Assembly (NCBI RefSeq): GCF_900114375.1
Contig: NZ_FOSV01000001.1
Span: forward strand, 539,208-603,207
Direction: 5' to 3'
Origin: Methylorubrum salsuginis
Lineage (GTDB): Bacteria > Pseudomonadota > Alphaproteobacteria > Rhizobiales > Beijerinckiaceae
Length of the DNA stretch: 64,000 nt
Below the pieces are notes generated by a model. That model ran no database searches. It was not told the DNA's origin and saw only the letters and a list, made by a program, of their open reading frames with translations. Shown here one piece after another: positions 45,234 to 54,291 of the stretch. A program made the position numbers and the translations under genes. The first letter of the stretch is position 1; each line of letters starts with the position of its first letter.

Positions 45234-45620
45234 TCAGCCGACGCGACCGTCCGCCCGTTTGGCCGTCATGTGCCGCAGGATGCGCGCCAGCTGCTCGGCC
45301 GAGTACGGCTTGTGCAGGAGTTCGAAGCCCTCCGCGCCGTCCTGCGCCAGGACGTGGCTGTAGCCCGAGGTCAGCAGGACCGGCAGGCCGGGGAAGCGGC
45401 GGCGCAGGTCCTTGGCGAGGGCGATGCCGCCCATGCCGGGCATGACCACGTCCGAGAAGACGGCGTCGAATCCGGCCGCGTCCGTCCCGAGCCTGTCGAG
45501 CGCGTCCTCGGCGTTGACGGCCCAGGTCGTGCGGTAGCCGAGGTCTTCCAGGATCTGCGTGGCGAAGCGCCCGACATCGAGGTTGTCCTCGACGACGAGG
45601 ACGGACTGGCCCATCCCCAT
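45234..45620 (-). CDS. Response-regulator receiver domain (3' part of the broken hybrid kinase)
   Basis: A complete receiver domain of 128 residues: acidic pocket in [10 protein letters not shown], phosphoacceptor Asp in [13 protein letters not shown], Thr/Ser and Lys in LLTSGYSHV and [12 protein letters not shown]. It has no output domain. An ATG at 45620 could start it independently, but MGMGQS reads like a linker and there is no convincing ribosome site. It is in the +1 frame relative to the kinase just upstream, so it is best read as the C-terminal domain of the hybrid protein, separated by a frameshift. Confidence 0.8.
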   Translation of the reverse strand: MGMGQSVLVVEDNLDVGRFATQILEDLGYRTTWAVNAEDALDRLGTDAAGFDAVFSDVVMPGMGGIALAKDLRRRFPGLPVLLTSGYSHVLAQDGAEGFELLHKPYSAEQLARILRHMTAKRADGRVG

Positions 45621-47742
45621 GGGCGATCCGGGTTCGGTCTCGGGGCCGTCGGGGGGGGCGCCGCTCGGGGGCGACGAGGATCTCGGGCAGGTAGAGGGTA
45701 AAGGTCGTGCCCCGGCCGAGACCGGTCTCCACGTCGACGTCGCCGCCCGACTGCTTGGCGAACCCGAAGACCTGGCTCAGGCCCAATCCGGTCCCCTTCC
45801 CCACCGCCTTGGTGGTGAAGAACGGCTCGAAGATGCGTCCGAGTTGCTCCGGCTCGATGCCGCTGCCGGTGTCTTGCAGCGAAACCGCCACGAAGGCGCC
45901 CTCGGCGCCGGCATGGCCACGGATCGGCGGCAGGCCGGCCTTGCGCGACAGGCGCAGGGTCAGGGTGCCCTCACCGTCCATGGCGTCCCGGGCATTGACC
46001 GCCATGTTGACCAGGGCGGTCTCGAACTGGCTCAGGTCGGCCTTCGCGAAGCAGGGCTCCCCCGGGATCGCGACGTCCAGGCGGATGCGCGCGCCGGTCA
46101 CGGTGTCGAGCATCTCGGCCACCGCGCGGAGGCGCTCGCCGACCTCGAACACCTCGGGCTTCAGAGCCTGGCGTCGCGCGAAGGCCAGGAGCTGCCCGGT
46201 GAGCTTGGCCGCCCGGTCGACCGTGTCGGAGACGGCGTCGAGGTAGCGTCTCTTGCGCGCCTCGGGCAGTTCCGGCCGCCTCAGGAAGTCGACGGACGAG
46301 CGGATGATGGTCAGCAGGTTGTTGAAATCGTGCGCCACGCCACCGGTCAACTGGCCCACGGCTTCCATCTTCTGCGACTGCCGCAGGGCCTCCTGGGTGC
46401 TGGCGAGTTCGGCCTCGGCGCGCAGGCGCACGGAGACGTCCTTGGCGAAGTGGAAGGCGCCGACGATGCCCCCGTCGGCGCCGCGCAGGGGGGAGTAGGA
46501 GACCTCCCAGCAGGGCTTGGCCAGGTCCGGGTCGCCGAACGCCTCGGTGACGGTGAAGACCTCGCCCGTCAGGGCCCTGGCCATCAGCCCGCGCATGAGG
46601 GTCGCCTGATCCGCGGGGAACTGGTCGGGGAACACGTCGCCGAGCCGCACCCGGCGCCCGAAGATCCGGAAGAACGCGTCGCTGTGCGCCTGATTGAATG
46701 CGATGAGGCGGTAATCCGTGTCGAAGGCGCAGATCGGGGCGGCGCTCGATTCGATCATGTCGCGCGAGAGCCTGAGTTCGGCGGTGCGCTCCGCGACCTG
46801 CCGCTCCAGATCCTCGTTCAACGACCGCAGCGCCTGGGCCCCGGCGCGGCGGCCGCTCTCGGCCCGGAAGCGGTCCGTGATATCCCGTGAGATGGCGACG
46901 AGCTTCGTCGCGCCGTCCTCCTCGGAGACGAACGGGGCGAAGCTCACCTCCCACCAGCGCGGCTCGCCCTTCGCCGTCGGACAGTAGCCCTCGATGCGGA
47001 CGGTCTCGCCCGCGGCGGCACGCCGGGCGGCGTCACGCAGCTTGACCTGCTCGTCCGCCGGCCAGAGCGCGGCATATTCCGCGCCGAGGACGTCCTGAAC
47101 GCAATCGATCTGGTTGAGCACGGCCCCGCGGGCGCTCATGAACTCGAGCACGCCGTCAGCGGAGAGCACCTTCACGCAGTCCGGACTGGCGGCCAGCACG
47201 CCTCTGACGAAGCTCTCGCTGCGCCGAAGGGTGTCGCCGTCCACGAGCCGGCGATGGGCGTCGAGGTGAAACCCGATCAGGTCGGCGAACGACTTGAACA
47301 TGCCCACGACGCCGGGGTCGCTGATCCGGGCCGGCCGCGGGTCGATGGCGCAGAGGGTGCCGAAGAAGGTGCCGTCGGGCAGCCGGATCGGCATCGAGAC
47401 GTAGCTCTGGAACCCGTACAGCGCCGGGGTGGGATGTTCGCGGTAAGCCGGATCCTCGGCGACGTGGTCGATCACGACCTCCGTGCCGCTGCCGCGAATC
47501 TCGTTGCAGATGGTCGTCGCGAGCGGAAGCTCGTCCCCAGGCCTCAGCCCGAAGCCGATCCCATCCTTCACGCTGCAAGCGACCCACCGGTCCTCCGTGA
47601 CCCGGGCGACGGCGGCGAACCCCATGCCGGTCGTGCGGCAGACCACGTCGAGGATGGTCGGGATGGCCGCGATTCCCTCGACGGCGAGCACGTCCGCCGG
47701 GATCCCGGTCGGGCCGGACGGACCCGGGACGTGGCTGTTCAT
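45234..47742 (-). pseudogene. Hybrid histidine kinase GAF-PAS-PAS-HisKA-HATPase-(REC), frameshifted
   Basis: From 47742 the frame encodes a GAF domain ([41 protein letters not shown]), PAS domains (about residues 175-290 and 320-435), a HisKA box with [11 protein letters not shown], and a HATPase with [30 protein letters not shown] and [12 protein letters not shown]. After the last HATPase strand (TFTLYLPEI) the frame continues only into translated shadow and never stops before nhaA. The receiver domain follows in the +1 frame. The switch point is a run of eight C residues (eight G on the plus strand, 45651-45658); seven would give one continuous hybrid kinase. It may be a sequencing error, a phase-variable tract or a true mutation. 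Confidence 0.85.
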
Positions 47743-48189
47743 GGAGCATCCGCCGGTTGAAGGACGAGGCCCGGCGGGGCTGCGGCGCCTCTTGGTCGCG
47801 CTCGATCGGAGCGCGCAGGCCGGCCCTCGCGCCCGCGCGGGCGTCCGCGTGACGCCCGCTGGCGACCTGCACCCGGATCGGGCCCTGGAGCGCGTGGGTC
47901 AGCGCGATGGTGTGGGCCGGGGTCTTCACATAGGCAGCGGTCGCAGATGACGGCGAGGCTGTCAAAAGTCGTCAACGCCCTTTCCTGTGCAGGCCCTCGG
48001 ACCGGGGGAGGGACGACACGTCCAGCCGCCGCGAAATTCGGGCCCGTGGGACGACCGCCGCCGAAGCGGCCTGAGGTCGGATCGTCGCGAAAGGCCACGG
48101 CTCGGTCGTCATTCGCGGCATCGTGCCTCCCGTGCCCCTTCCCCGCCTCCTGCCCTATCTCGGTCGGGCACGCCCGCGAAGGAGGCCCC
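47743..48189. other. Divergent promoter region without a gene
   Basis: The 447 bases between the kinase start and the aldo/keto reductase start show no recognisable gene on either strand. The open frames there are low-complexity Arg/Pro/Gly shadows. It must hold the promoters of both flanking transcription units. Confidence 0.6.
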
Positions 48190-49107
48190 ATGTCGATCTC
48201 CCGCCGAACGCTTCTGCACGGGGCGGCGCTCGCCGCCGCCGGTGCCGCGTGGAGGGGGCCGCGCCCTGCCCGCGCCGCCGAAGAGGCGCCGATCGTCCGG
48301 CCGATTCCCTCCACCGGCGAGCGGCTGCCGGCCATGGGGATCGGCACCTCGCGCCGCTACGAGGTCGCGGTGACGCCGGAGGCGACCGCGCCCCTGCGCG
48401 AGGCAGTGGAGCGCTTCGTCGCCCTCGGCGGCACCGTCATCGACACCGCGCCGAGCTACGGCACCGCCGAGGACGTGCTCGGCCTGATCCTCGAAGGGCT
48501 TCGCGAGAAAATCTTCCTGGCCACCAAGGTCGCGGCGACGGGACGCGCGGCGGCCGAGGCCGAGACCGAGCGCTCGTTCAAGCGCCTGCGGACCGACAAG
48601 ATCGACCTGATCGCCGTCCACAACCTGATCGATACGGAGAGCAATCTCGCGATCCTGCGCGGCCTGAAGGAGAAGGGCCGCATCCGCTATGTCGGCGTCA
48701 CGGTCTGGCGCGACGACCAGTTTTCGGAGCTGGAAACGGTCCTGAAGCGCGAAAAACTCGATGTCCTGCAGGTCAACTACGCATTGGACAGCCGCAAGGC
48801 CGCCGAGCGCATCCTGCCGCTGGCCGCCGAGCGGGGCGTGGCCGTGATGGTCAACGTGCCGTTCGGGCGCGACCGGCTGTTCACCGCCGTGAAGGGTAAG
48901 CCGCTGCCGGACTTCGCGAAGGAATTCGGCTGCGCGAGCTGGGCGCAGTTCTTCCTCAAATACGTGCTGGCCAACGAGGCCGTGACCTGCCCGATCCCCG
49001 GCATGGCCAAGGCGCAATACGTCGAGGACAACATGGGGGCCGCCCGCGGGCGCCTGCCGGACGCCGCGGAGCGGCGCAAGATGGAGGCCTTCATCGATGC
49101 GGTCTGA
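48190..49107 (+). CDS. Aldo/keto reductase with twin-arginine signal peptide
   Basis: The 305-residue protein starts with a Tat-type signal (SRRTLLHGAALAAAGAAW, cleavage near PARAA). An aldo/keto reductase barrel follows, with the tetrad residues in VIDTAPSYGTAEDV (Asp, Tyr), FLATKVA (Lys) and LIAVHNLID (His). The substrate is unknown. The enzyme class uses NAD(P)H, so export of the folded protein with bound cofactor is the simple reading. The start at 48190 follows aaggagg closely. It overlaps the next gene by 11 bases. Confidence 0.88.
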   Translation: MSISRRTLLHGAALAAAGAAWRGPRPARAAEEAPIVRPIPSTGERLPAMGIGTSRRYEVAVTPEATAPLREAVERFVALGGTVIDTAPSYGTAEDVLGLILEGLREKIFLATKVAATGRAAAEAETERSFKRLRTDKIDLIAVHNLIDTESNLAILRGLKEKGRIRYVGVTVWRDDQFSELETVLKREKLDVLQVNYALDSRKAAERILPLAAERGVAVMVNVPFGRDRLFTAVKGKPLPDFAKEFGCASWAQFFLKYVLANEAVTCPIPGMAKAQYVEDNMGAARGRLPDAAERRKMEAFIDAV

Positions 49108-49822
49108 CTTTTTTGGGATTTTCCCGCGACGCGGCGTCCTCGCGGCTCTGCTGTGCACGCTCGCGCTGCCCGCTATGGCGCAATCCGAAAACCCCAGAAG
49201 AATCGGGATCGTCGGCGCCGGCAATATCGGCGGCACGCTCGGGCGGCTGTGGCTCAAGGCGGGCTACGAGGTGTTCTTCGCCTCCCGCCATCCGGAGGAG
49301 TTGAAGCCGCTGATCGACGAACTCGGCCCCAAGGCGCGGGCCGGCACCCCGGCCGAGGCGATTGCCTTCGGCAACGCCGTGCTGATCGCGGTACCCTACA
49401 AAGCCTATCCCGAGCTGGGACGTGAGAACGCCGCCGCGCTCAAGGACAAGGTGGTGATCGATGCCGGCAACGCCGTGAAGGCGCGCGACGGCGCCATCTA
49501 CGACGAGGTGGAGAAGAACGGGATCGGCGCGGTCTCGGCCCAGTACCTGCCCGGCGCGCGAATCGTGCGGGCCTTCAACGCGGCCAACTACAAGATCTTC
49601 CTCAAGAACGCGGGCCGGCCCGAGCCCCGCATGGCGGTGCCGATCGCGGGCGACGACCCCAAGGCGCTGGAGACGGCCCGGACGCTGGTGAGCGATGCCG
49701 GCTTCGACCCCGTGGTCGTGGGCGAACTGGAATCGGCCAAAAAGTTCGCGATGGGCTCGCCCGGCTTCGGCCACGATCTGTCGGCCCCGGAACTGAAGGC
49801 GAAGCTCGGGGTCGCGCCTTGA
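49097..49822 (+). CDS. Exported F420/NADP-type oxidoreductase (Rossmann protein)
   Basis: The 241-residue protein has an N-terminal signal with a twin-Arg (FPRRGVLAALLCTLALPAMA, cleavage before QSEN), then a Rossmann fold IGIVGAGNIGGTLGRLW. The F420-dependent NADP oxidoreductase/NAD-binding-2 pattern follows (EVFFASRHPEEL, AVLIAVPYKAYPEL, VVIDAGNAV, IVRAFNAANYKIF). The natural substrate and cofactor are unknown. Most family members are cytoplasmic; an export signal on this fold is unusual. It overlaps genes on both sides. Confidence 0.84.
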   Translation: MRSDFFGIFPRRGVLAALLCTLALPAMAQSENPRRIGIVGAGNIGGTLGRLWLKAGYEVFFASRHPEELKPLIDELGPKARAGTPAEAIAFGNAVLIAVPYKAYPELGRENAAALKDKVVIDAGNAVKARDGAIYDEVEKNGIGAVSAQYLPGARIVRAFNAANYKIFLKNAGRPEPRMAVPIAGDDPKALETARTLVSDAGFDPVVVGELESAKKFAMGSPGFGHDLSAPELKAKLGVAP

Positions 49823-51129
49823 GCCTGTCCGCCCGGCTCGCGCGCCTCGTCGATGTGCGGCCGGGCGAGGGGCCTGCGCTCGCCTGGTCCTGGGCCTACA
49901 TCTTCGTGCTGCTGGCCAGCTACTACGTGCTGCGGCCGATCCGCGACCAGATGGGCGTGGCGGGCGGGCTCGAGAACCTGCCCTGGCTGTTCCTGGCCAC
50001 GTTGATCGGGATGCTGGCGCTCAACCTGCCCTTCGCGTGGCTGGTCAAGCGCCTGCCCCGCGCCCGCTTCGTGCCGCTGACTTACCGCTTCTTCATCCTC
50101 AACATCCTGATCTTCGCCGGCCTGATCGCGGTCACCGAGGGCGAGGCGGCGCTCTGGGTGGGCCGCGCCTTCTTCGTCTGGCTGTCGATCTTCAACCTGT
50201 TCGTGGTCTCGATCTTCTGGGCCACGATCGTCGACGTGTTCACCACGGAGCAGGGCAAGCGCCTGTTCGGCTTCATCGCGGCCGGCGCGACGCTCGGGGC
50301 CATCTGCGGCTCGGCGGTGACCGCGACGCTCGCCCGTGAGGTGCCGACCTGGGTCCTGCTGATCGCCGCGGCGCTGCTCCTCGAGGCCGCGGTCTTCGCC
50401 ATGCGGGGCCTGTCCGGCATCATCGGGCGCCTGCACGCGGTGCCGGAGGCGGCGCGCGCCGGAGAGACCATCGGCGGCGACGTGTGGGCCGGCATCCGGC
50501 GGACCCTCGCCTCGCCCTACCTCCTCAACATCGCGCTGTTCCTGATGCTGTTCTCGGTCACCGCGACCTTCCTGTATTTCGAGCAGGCGGCGGTGGCCAA
50601 GCGCAGCTTTTCCGACAAGGGCGCGCAGACGGCGTTCTTCGCCACCGTCGATCTCGCGGTGAACGCCCTGACGCTCGGCGTGCAGCTGTTCTTCACCGGC
50701 CGGATCGTGAAGCGGCTCGGCGTCGGCGTGACGCTCGCGCTCCTGCCGTTTGCCAGCATCGTCGGGTTCGCCGCGCTCGCGCTGTCGCCGACGGTGGGCG
50801 TGGTCGTCGTGATCTACGTGCTGCGCCGGGCCGGCAACTTCGCCATCGCCCGGCCGATCCGCGAGGTCTTGTTCACGGTGGTGCCGCGGGAGGACCGCTA
50901 CAAGGCGAAAAGCTTCATCGACACCGTGGTCTATCGGCTCGGCGATCAGGTCGGTGCGTGGGCCCATGCCGGTCTGTCGGCGCTCGGCTATGGCGGCCAC
51001 GCGGCGGCGATCGTCGCCGTGCCGCTCTCGGCGGCCTGGCTCGCCAACGCGCTCTGGCTCGGCCGGGCGCAAGCCGTGCGGCAAGGGGAGGCCCTCCCCC
51101 CGGCTGGCCGGGGAGAGAGCGTGCCGTGA
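49819..51129 (+). CDS. NTT/MFS-like nucleotide-transporter family membrane protein
   Basis: The 436-residue protein has 11-12 membrane helices. The start region SYYVLRPIRDQMGVAGGLENLPWLF and the late RRAGNFAIARPIREVLFTVVPREDRYKAKSFIDT are hallmarks of a bacterial family that databases place near ATP/ADP (NTP/NDP) exchange transporters and the MFS. Substrate and direction are not known. The start is TTG at 49819, overlapping the upstream stop (TTGA). The last 12 residues or so (EALPPAGRGESVP) are encoded by a CCTCCCC/GGGGAG palindrome like half of the 155-bp element. Confidence 0.8.
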   Translation: MSLSARLARLVDVRPGEGPALAWSWAYIFVLLASYYVLRPIRDQMGVAGGLENLPWLFLATLIGMLALNLPFAWLVKRLPRARFVPLTYRFFILNILIFAGLIAVTEGEAALWVGRAFFVWLSIFNLFVVSIFWATIVDVFTTEQGKRLFGFIAAGATLGAICGSAVTATLAREVPTWVLLIAAALLLEAAVFAMRGLSGIIGRLHAVPEAARAGETIGGDVWAGIRRTLASPYLLNIALFLMLFSVTATFLYFEQAAVAKRSFSDKGAQTAFFATVDLAVNALTLGVQLFFTGRIVKRLGVGVTLALLPFASIVGFAALALSPTVGVVVVIYVLRRAGNFAIARPIREVLFTVVPREDRYKAKSFIDTVVYRLGDQVGAWAHAGLSALGYGGHAAAIVAVPLSAAWLANALWLGRAQAVRQGEALPPAGRGESVP

Positions 51130-51138
51130 GCGAACCGC

Positions 51139-51882
51139 TCAGTTCGTCGCGGTCTGGCCCTGCGTCCCCGCATCGTTCGGGCAGCGCGGGTGGCCGCCGG
51201 TGGTCGGGGTCGCGCTCGAGGTCAGGGTGATCGTGTCGGTCTGGGCAGACGGCGTGAGCTTCAGCGAAGTCCGGATGCGCCAGGCCACCGAATGGTCGGC
51301 ACAGGCCGTGTCGCCCGATACGCCGACCGCGCCGACTCTGAGGTAACCCTTGTACAGGGCAATACCGCCACCAAAGGTGATCGTGCCACCGATCCGCTTG
51401 CCGATCATCGGATCCTGATCCGTGCCGAAGCGGCTGACGTCGCCGTTAAAGGCGGATGTCGAGTCGAGCACGTTGCCTCCTTCGAGGCCGAACAGCGGAT
51501 TTCCGCCGCTCGGGCTCGGCTGGACGAAGCCGTAGAGCTGTGCCGTCGAGAGCGGGCCCTTCGGCGCGTCCAGGCTCAATCCGTTCGCGGTGAACGCCTT
51601 GGCCGCAGCGATCTGGCGGCTCAGCAGCCATTGTGAGTAAACGCCCGTACCCGAGTAGGCGACAGCGCAGACGAGGCCCGATCTGTTTACGACAACGGCC
51701 CAATAATCGTTGTTGAAGCCCGTCGAATCGGCCGCTGCCGCGTCGGTTACGGCTTTCTTCAACTCACCATAGCTGACTGGGCAGCCCTCCTGGGCCTGCA
51801 CGGAGCCCGCCATGAGGCTTCCTGCAACGAGAGCGCCGACGATGACTGCGCCGTTCCTGATTCTATGTCCGATGCCCTGCAT
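51139..51882 (-). CDS. Exported GlcG/HbpS-like heme-binding family protein
   Basis: The 247-residue protein has a signal peptide (GAVIVGALVAGSLMAGSVQA) and the GlcG/HbpS fold: AVVVNRSGLVCAVAYSG, LSRQIAAAKAFTANGLS and the late GGGIALYKGYLRVGAVGVSGDTACADHSVAWRIR. Members bind heme or corrinoids or act as sensors; ligand binding here is not proven. A low-complexity C-terminal tail of 35 residues is extra. GC content is lower than average, and the 283 bases upstream (51883-52165) are markedly AT-rich without a gene. Confidence 0.85.
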   Translation of the reverse strand: MQGIGHRIRNGAVIVGALVAGSLMAGSVQAQEGCPVSYGELKKAVTDAAAADSTGFNNDYWAVVVNRSGLVCAVAYSGTGVYSQWLLSRQIAAAKAFTANGLSLDAPKGPLSTAQLYGFVQPSPSGGNPLFGLEGGNVLDSTSAFNGDVSRFGTDQDPMIGKRIGGTITFGGGIALYKGYLRVGAVGVSGDTACADHSVAWRIRTSLKLTPSAQTDTITLTSSATPTTGGHPRCPNDAGTQGQTATN

Positions 51883-52165
51883 GATCTCACCCCTTGCTCA
51901 ATACCGAGGTTTTGACTCCGCGACTCGTTTCGAGTCCGAAGCGGGGAAAATCTATCATGATTGAGTATATTCAAAAATAAAAAAGGACGATCTCCATCCT
52001 CAGATTGAAAAATATGTTATTCGATGATGAGATAGTTGCAAATATGTCACATGAATAGCTGAAAATACGGCTGAATAATAGTACTCAAGGCCCAGGCTTG
52101 GAGTTCGCCCCTGCCGGGTCAATCTGCTTCGCGACGGCCGTCACGTATCGTCGGCGGGCTGCCGT

Positions 52166-53044
52166 CTATCCCGACCATTCCACGACGAAGTACGGCGCAA
52201 GCTTGGCCGGCGCGCGGGTGATCACCGCCTCGGCCCGGCGCAGCGCGCCTGCGCCGCGGCGCGCCTCCAGGCGGACGCGGTGGGCACCCCCGCCCTTGGT
52301 CGCGACGACATCCCCCTGCGCCTTCAAGAGCGGCAGGATGCGGTCCGGTCCGTCGGGGCGGCGGCGCAGGGCGAGGATCTGCTGGGCCAGCGGAGCCTGC
52401 ATGCCGGGCAGCGCCAGCAGGACGGCCAGGGGGGCGCTCGTCACGTCGACCTTGCCGCCGGGATTGTTGACGGTGACGAGCCCGGCCAAGGCCTCGGCCT
52501 CCGCGGCGGTGATGCCGGGCAGCCAGCGCAACTCGCCGATGCTGCGAAACCCCTCGCGGCGATGCAGGCGGGCGTTGCCGTCGGGTGGGCGAAGCGCGGC
52601 GCCGAGATGGGCCGGCCCGTCCTTCGGCTCGTAGCGGTCCCGCCATGCCACGACCCGCGCGGCAAATGCCTCCGGCCGAAGGCTGCGCCCGCCGACCGCC
52701 TGATAGGTCGAGGCGAGCAGGATCGGCGCGGCGCCGTTGAGGTCGATCCGCCCGGCCTCGTCGGTGACCGAGAGGGTGACCGTGCCGGCATCGAGCCGGA
52801 TCTCCTGGCCGTCGATGAGCGCCGGAGGGAGTTTCAGCCCGTAGAGTTCATAGGCCGCGAGATCGAGCCCGGCCCGCACCAGCCCGTCGAGGGCGAGATC
52901 GTCGGACTTCGCCTGCACGCCCTCGAAGGCGGCGCGTACCAGCACTGTGGTGCCGCCGAGCAGGCTCGCCAGCAGGGCCATGACGCCGAGCACCGCCACG
53001 AGGATGAAGCCGTCGCGCCTGCCTCTCCGGGGTGACGCGCGCAT
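52166..53044 (-). CDS. gspK: Type II secretion minor pseudopilin GspK
   Basis: The 292-residue protein starts with a type IV pilin-like leader and hydrophobic helix (RRDGFILVAVLGVMALLASLLG), followed by the large GspK periplasmic domain with LSVTDEAGRIDLNGAAP and two helix-hairpin-helix-like stretches (ELRWLPGITAAEAEALAGLV, VLLALPGMQAPLAQQIL). It caps the pseudopilus with GspI and GspJ. The start at 53044 is 2 bases after the gspJ stop. The protein has no Glu at position +5 of the mature helix, as is usual for GspK. Confidence 0.88.
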   Translation of the reverse strand: MRASPRRGRRDGFILVAVLGVMALLASLLGGTTVLVRAAFEGVQAKSDDLALDGLVRAGLDLAAYELYGLKLPPALIDGQEIRLDAGTVTLSVTDEAGRIDLNGAAPILLASTYQAVGGRSLRPEAFAARVVAWRDRYEPKDGPAHLGAALRPPDGNARLHRREGFRSIGELRWLPGITAAEAEALAGLVTVNNPGGKVDVTSAPLAVLLALPGMQAPLAQQILALRRRPDGPDRILPLLKAQGDVVATKGGGAHRVRLEARRGAGALRRAEAVITRAPAKLAPYFVVEWSG

Positions 53045-53046
53045 GG

Positions 53047-53820
53047 TCAGTTCCGCCTCTGGGAGGCGGCGCGCTCTTGCGTCACCGCGTTGAGGATGGC
53101 GCCGACCGCCGCGTCGTCGTCGGCCCCGCCCTCCTCGGTGCGGCTGCAATAATGCGTCCGGGCGCGCACGCAGCCGGGCTCGCCCTCGGCCCGCACCGGC
53201 ACCCGCAGGGCGGAGGCGACGTCGCCGCTCGCCGGATCGGCGAGGCCGACCCGCACCGCGACCGGCGGCGGGCCGACCTGCGGCCACGCATCGACGATCA
53301 ACTCCGGTGTCGTGTCGGTGGGCGGCGCCACGTAGGCGAAGCGGATGCGGGCTGGGCCTTCGTAAAGCACCCGCTCCGGGCCGAAGGCCAGCGCGTCGGG
53401 GCCGTACAGGCCCGGCACCAGCGGGGCCTCGGCGCGGGTCACGCGCCCGCCCGTCCCGCTCCCTTCGCTGCGCAGCAGCACCGCCACGGTCTCGGGGAGC
53501 GGGCCGCCGTCGGCGGCGGGCCGGTCGAGGGCGAAGAGCAGGCGCCAGGGCTCGCCCGCGAAGACGAAGCGTTCCCGCTCCGACCCGTCCCAGCGGGCCC
53601 GCGCCATCCGGCCGAGATCGCGCGACAGGGCGGACAGCCCCTGCTCGGCCTGCTCCAGCCGCGTGGTGCGCTCGGCCACCGCATCGGCTTGGCGCAGCAT
53701 CAGGCGGGTGAGCGAGCCGAGAGCGAGCAGGATCGCCGCGCTGATCGCCAGCACCGCCAGCGCCTCGACCATGAGGAAGCCGCCGCGCCGGTCGCGGCGC
53801 GGATTGCGCGGGGCCCTCAT
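53047..53820 (-). CDS. gspJ: Type II secretion minor pseudopilin GspJ
   Basis: The 257-residue protein has a prepilin leader and helix (RRGGFLMVEALAVLAISAAILLALGS, with the mature Glu5) and a GspJ-like C-terminal domain (LSALSRDLGRMARARWDG, FAGEPWRLLFALDRP). The overlap with gspH (ATGA) and the immediate continuation into gspK show a single operon. Confidence 0.84.
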   Translation of the reverse strand: MRAPRNPRRDRRGGFLMVEALAVLAISAAILLALGSLTRLMLRQADAVAERTTRLEQAEQGLSALSRDLGRMARARWDGSERERFVFAGEPWRLLFALDRPAADGGPLPETVAVLLRSEGSGTGGRVTRAEAPLVPGLYGPDALAFGPERVLYEGPARIRFAYVAPPTDTTPELIVDAWPQVGPPPVAVRVGLADPASGDVASALRVPVRAEGEPGCVRARTHYCSRTEEGGADDDAAVGAILNAVTQERAASQRRN

Positions 53821-54278
53821 GAGCGGCCCTCGTCGAGATCGACCGCCGCGGTCAGGCCGTCGATGCGCACCGCGAGCAGGTTGCCCGAGCCGGGACGGGC
53901 CAGAAAGATTTCGCCGCCGGTGGCGGTGCCGTCGGGGAAGAAGCGCACGCCGCCCGCGAGTCCCTCCGAGACCCGCACCGCGATCCGCGGCGGCAGCGCC
54001 ACGGCGCGCGGCGAGGCGCCGGAGCGCAGGGTCCGCTCGACGAGATCGACGCGGGCCAGCACCGGCACCCCGCCGGCGCGCGCCGCGTCCCGGTCGGCCC
54101 GCAGCAGCGCCATCACCTCGTAGGCCTTGATCCGCAGCGAGGTGGCGCCGTCGCGGGGCGATCCGCGGGGAAGCGCCAGCGTCGCCACGAGCCCGATCAG
54201 CGCCAGCGCCAGCACCGTCTCCAATAGGGTGAAGCCGGCCTGCGGGCGAAGCGAGCGGGGGGCGGGGGCGGTGCGCAT
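53817..54278 (-). CDS. gspH: Type II secretion pseudopilin GspH
   Basis: The 153-residue protein has the prepilin motif AGFTLLETVLALALIGL (mature Phe1, Glu5) followed by a small beta domain with GVRFFPDGTATGGEIFLA, the GspH/FimT closing element. It precedes gspJ directly; a separate gspI, which normally lies between them, is not present. The other T2SS genes are not in the window. Confidence 0.85.
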   Translation of the reverse strand: MRTAPAPRSLRPQAGFTLLETVLALALIGLVATLALPRGSPRDGATSLRIKAYEVMALLRADRDAARAGGVPVLARVDLVERTLRSGASPRAVALPPRIAVRVSEGLAGGVRFFPDGTATGGEIFLARPGSGNLLAVRIDGLTAAVDLDEGRS

Positions 54279-54291
54279 CGCGAACGGCGCC

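Noticed and set aside
43855..47742. A single 1295-residue kinase-NhaA fusion
   Set aside because: The middle is Arg/Gly/Pro shadow of the receiver domain in another frame; NhaA has its own start at 45096.
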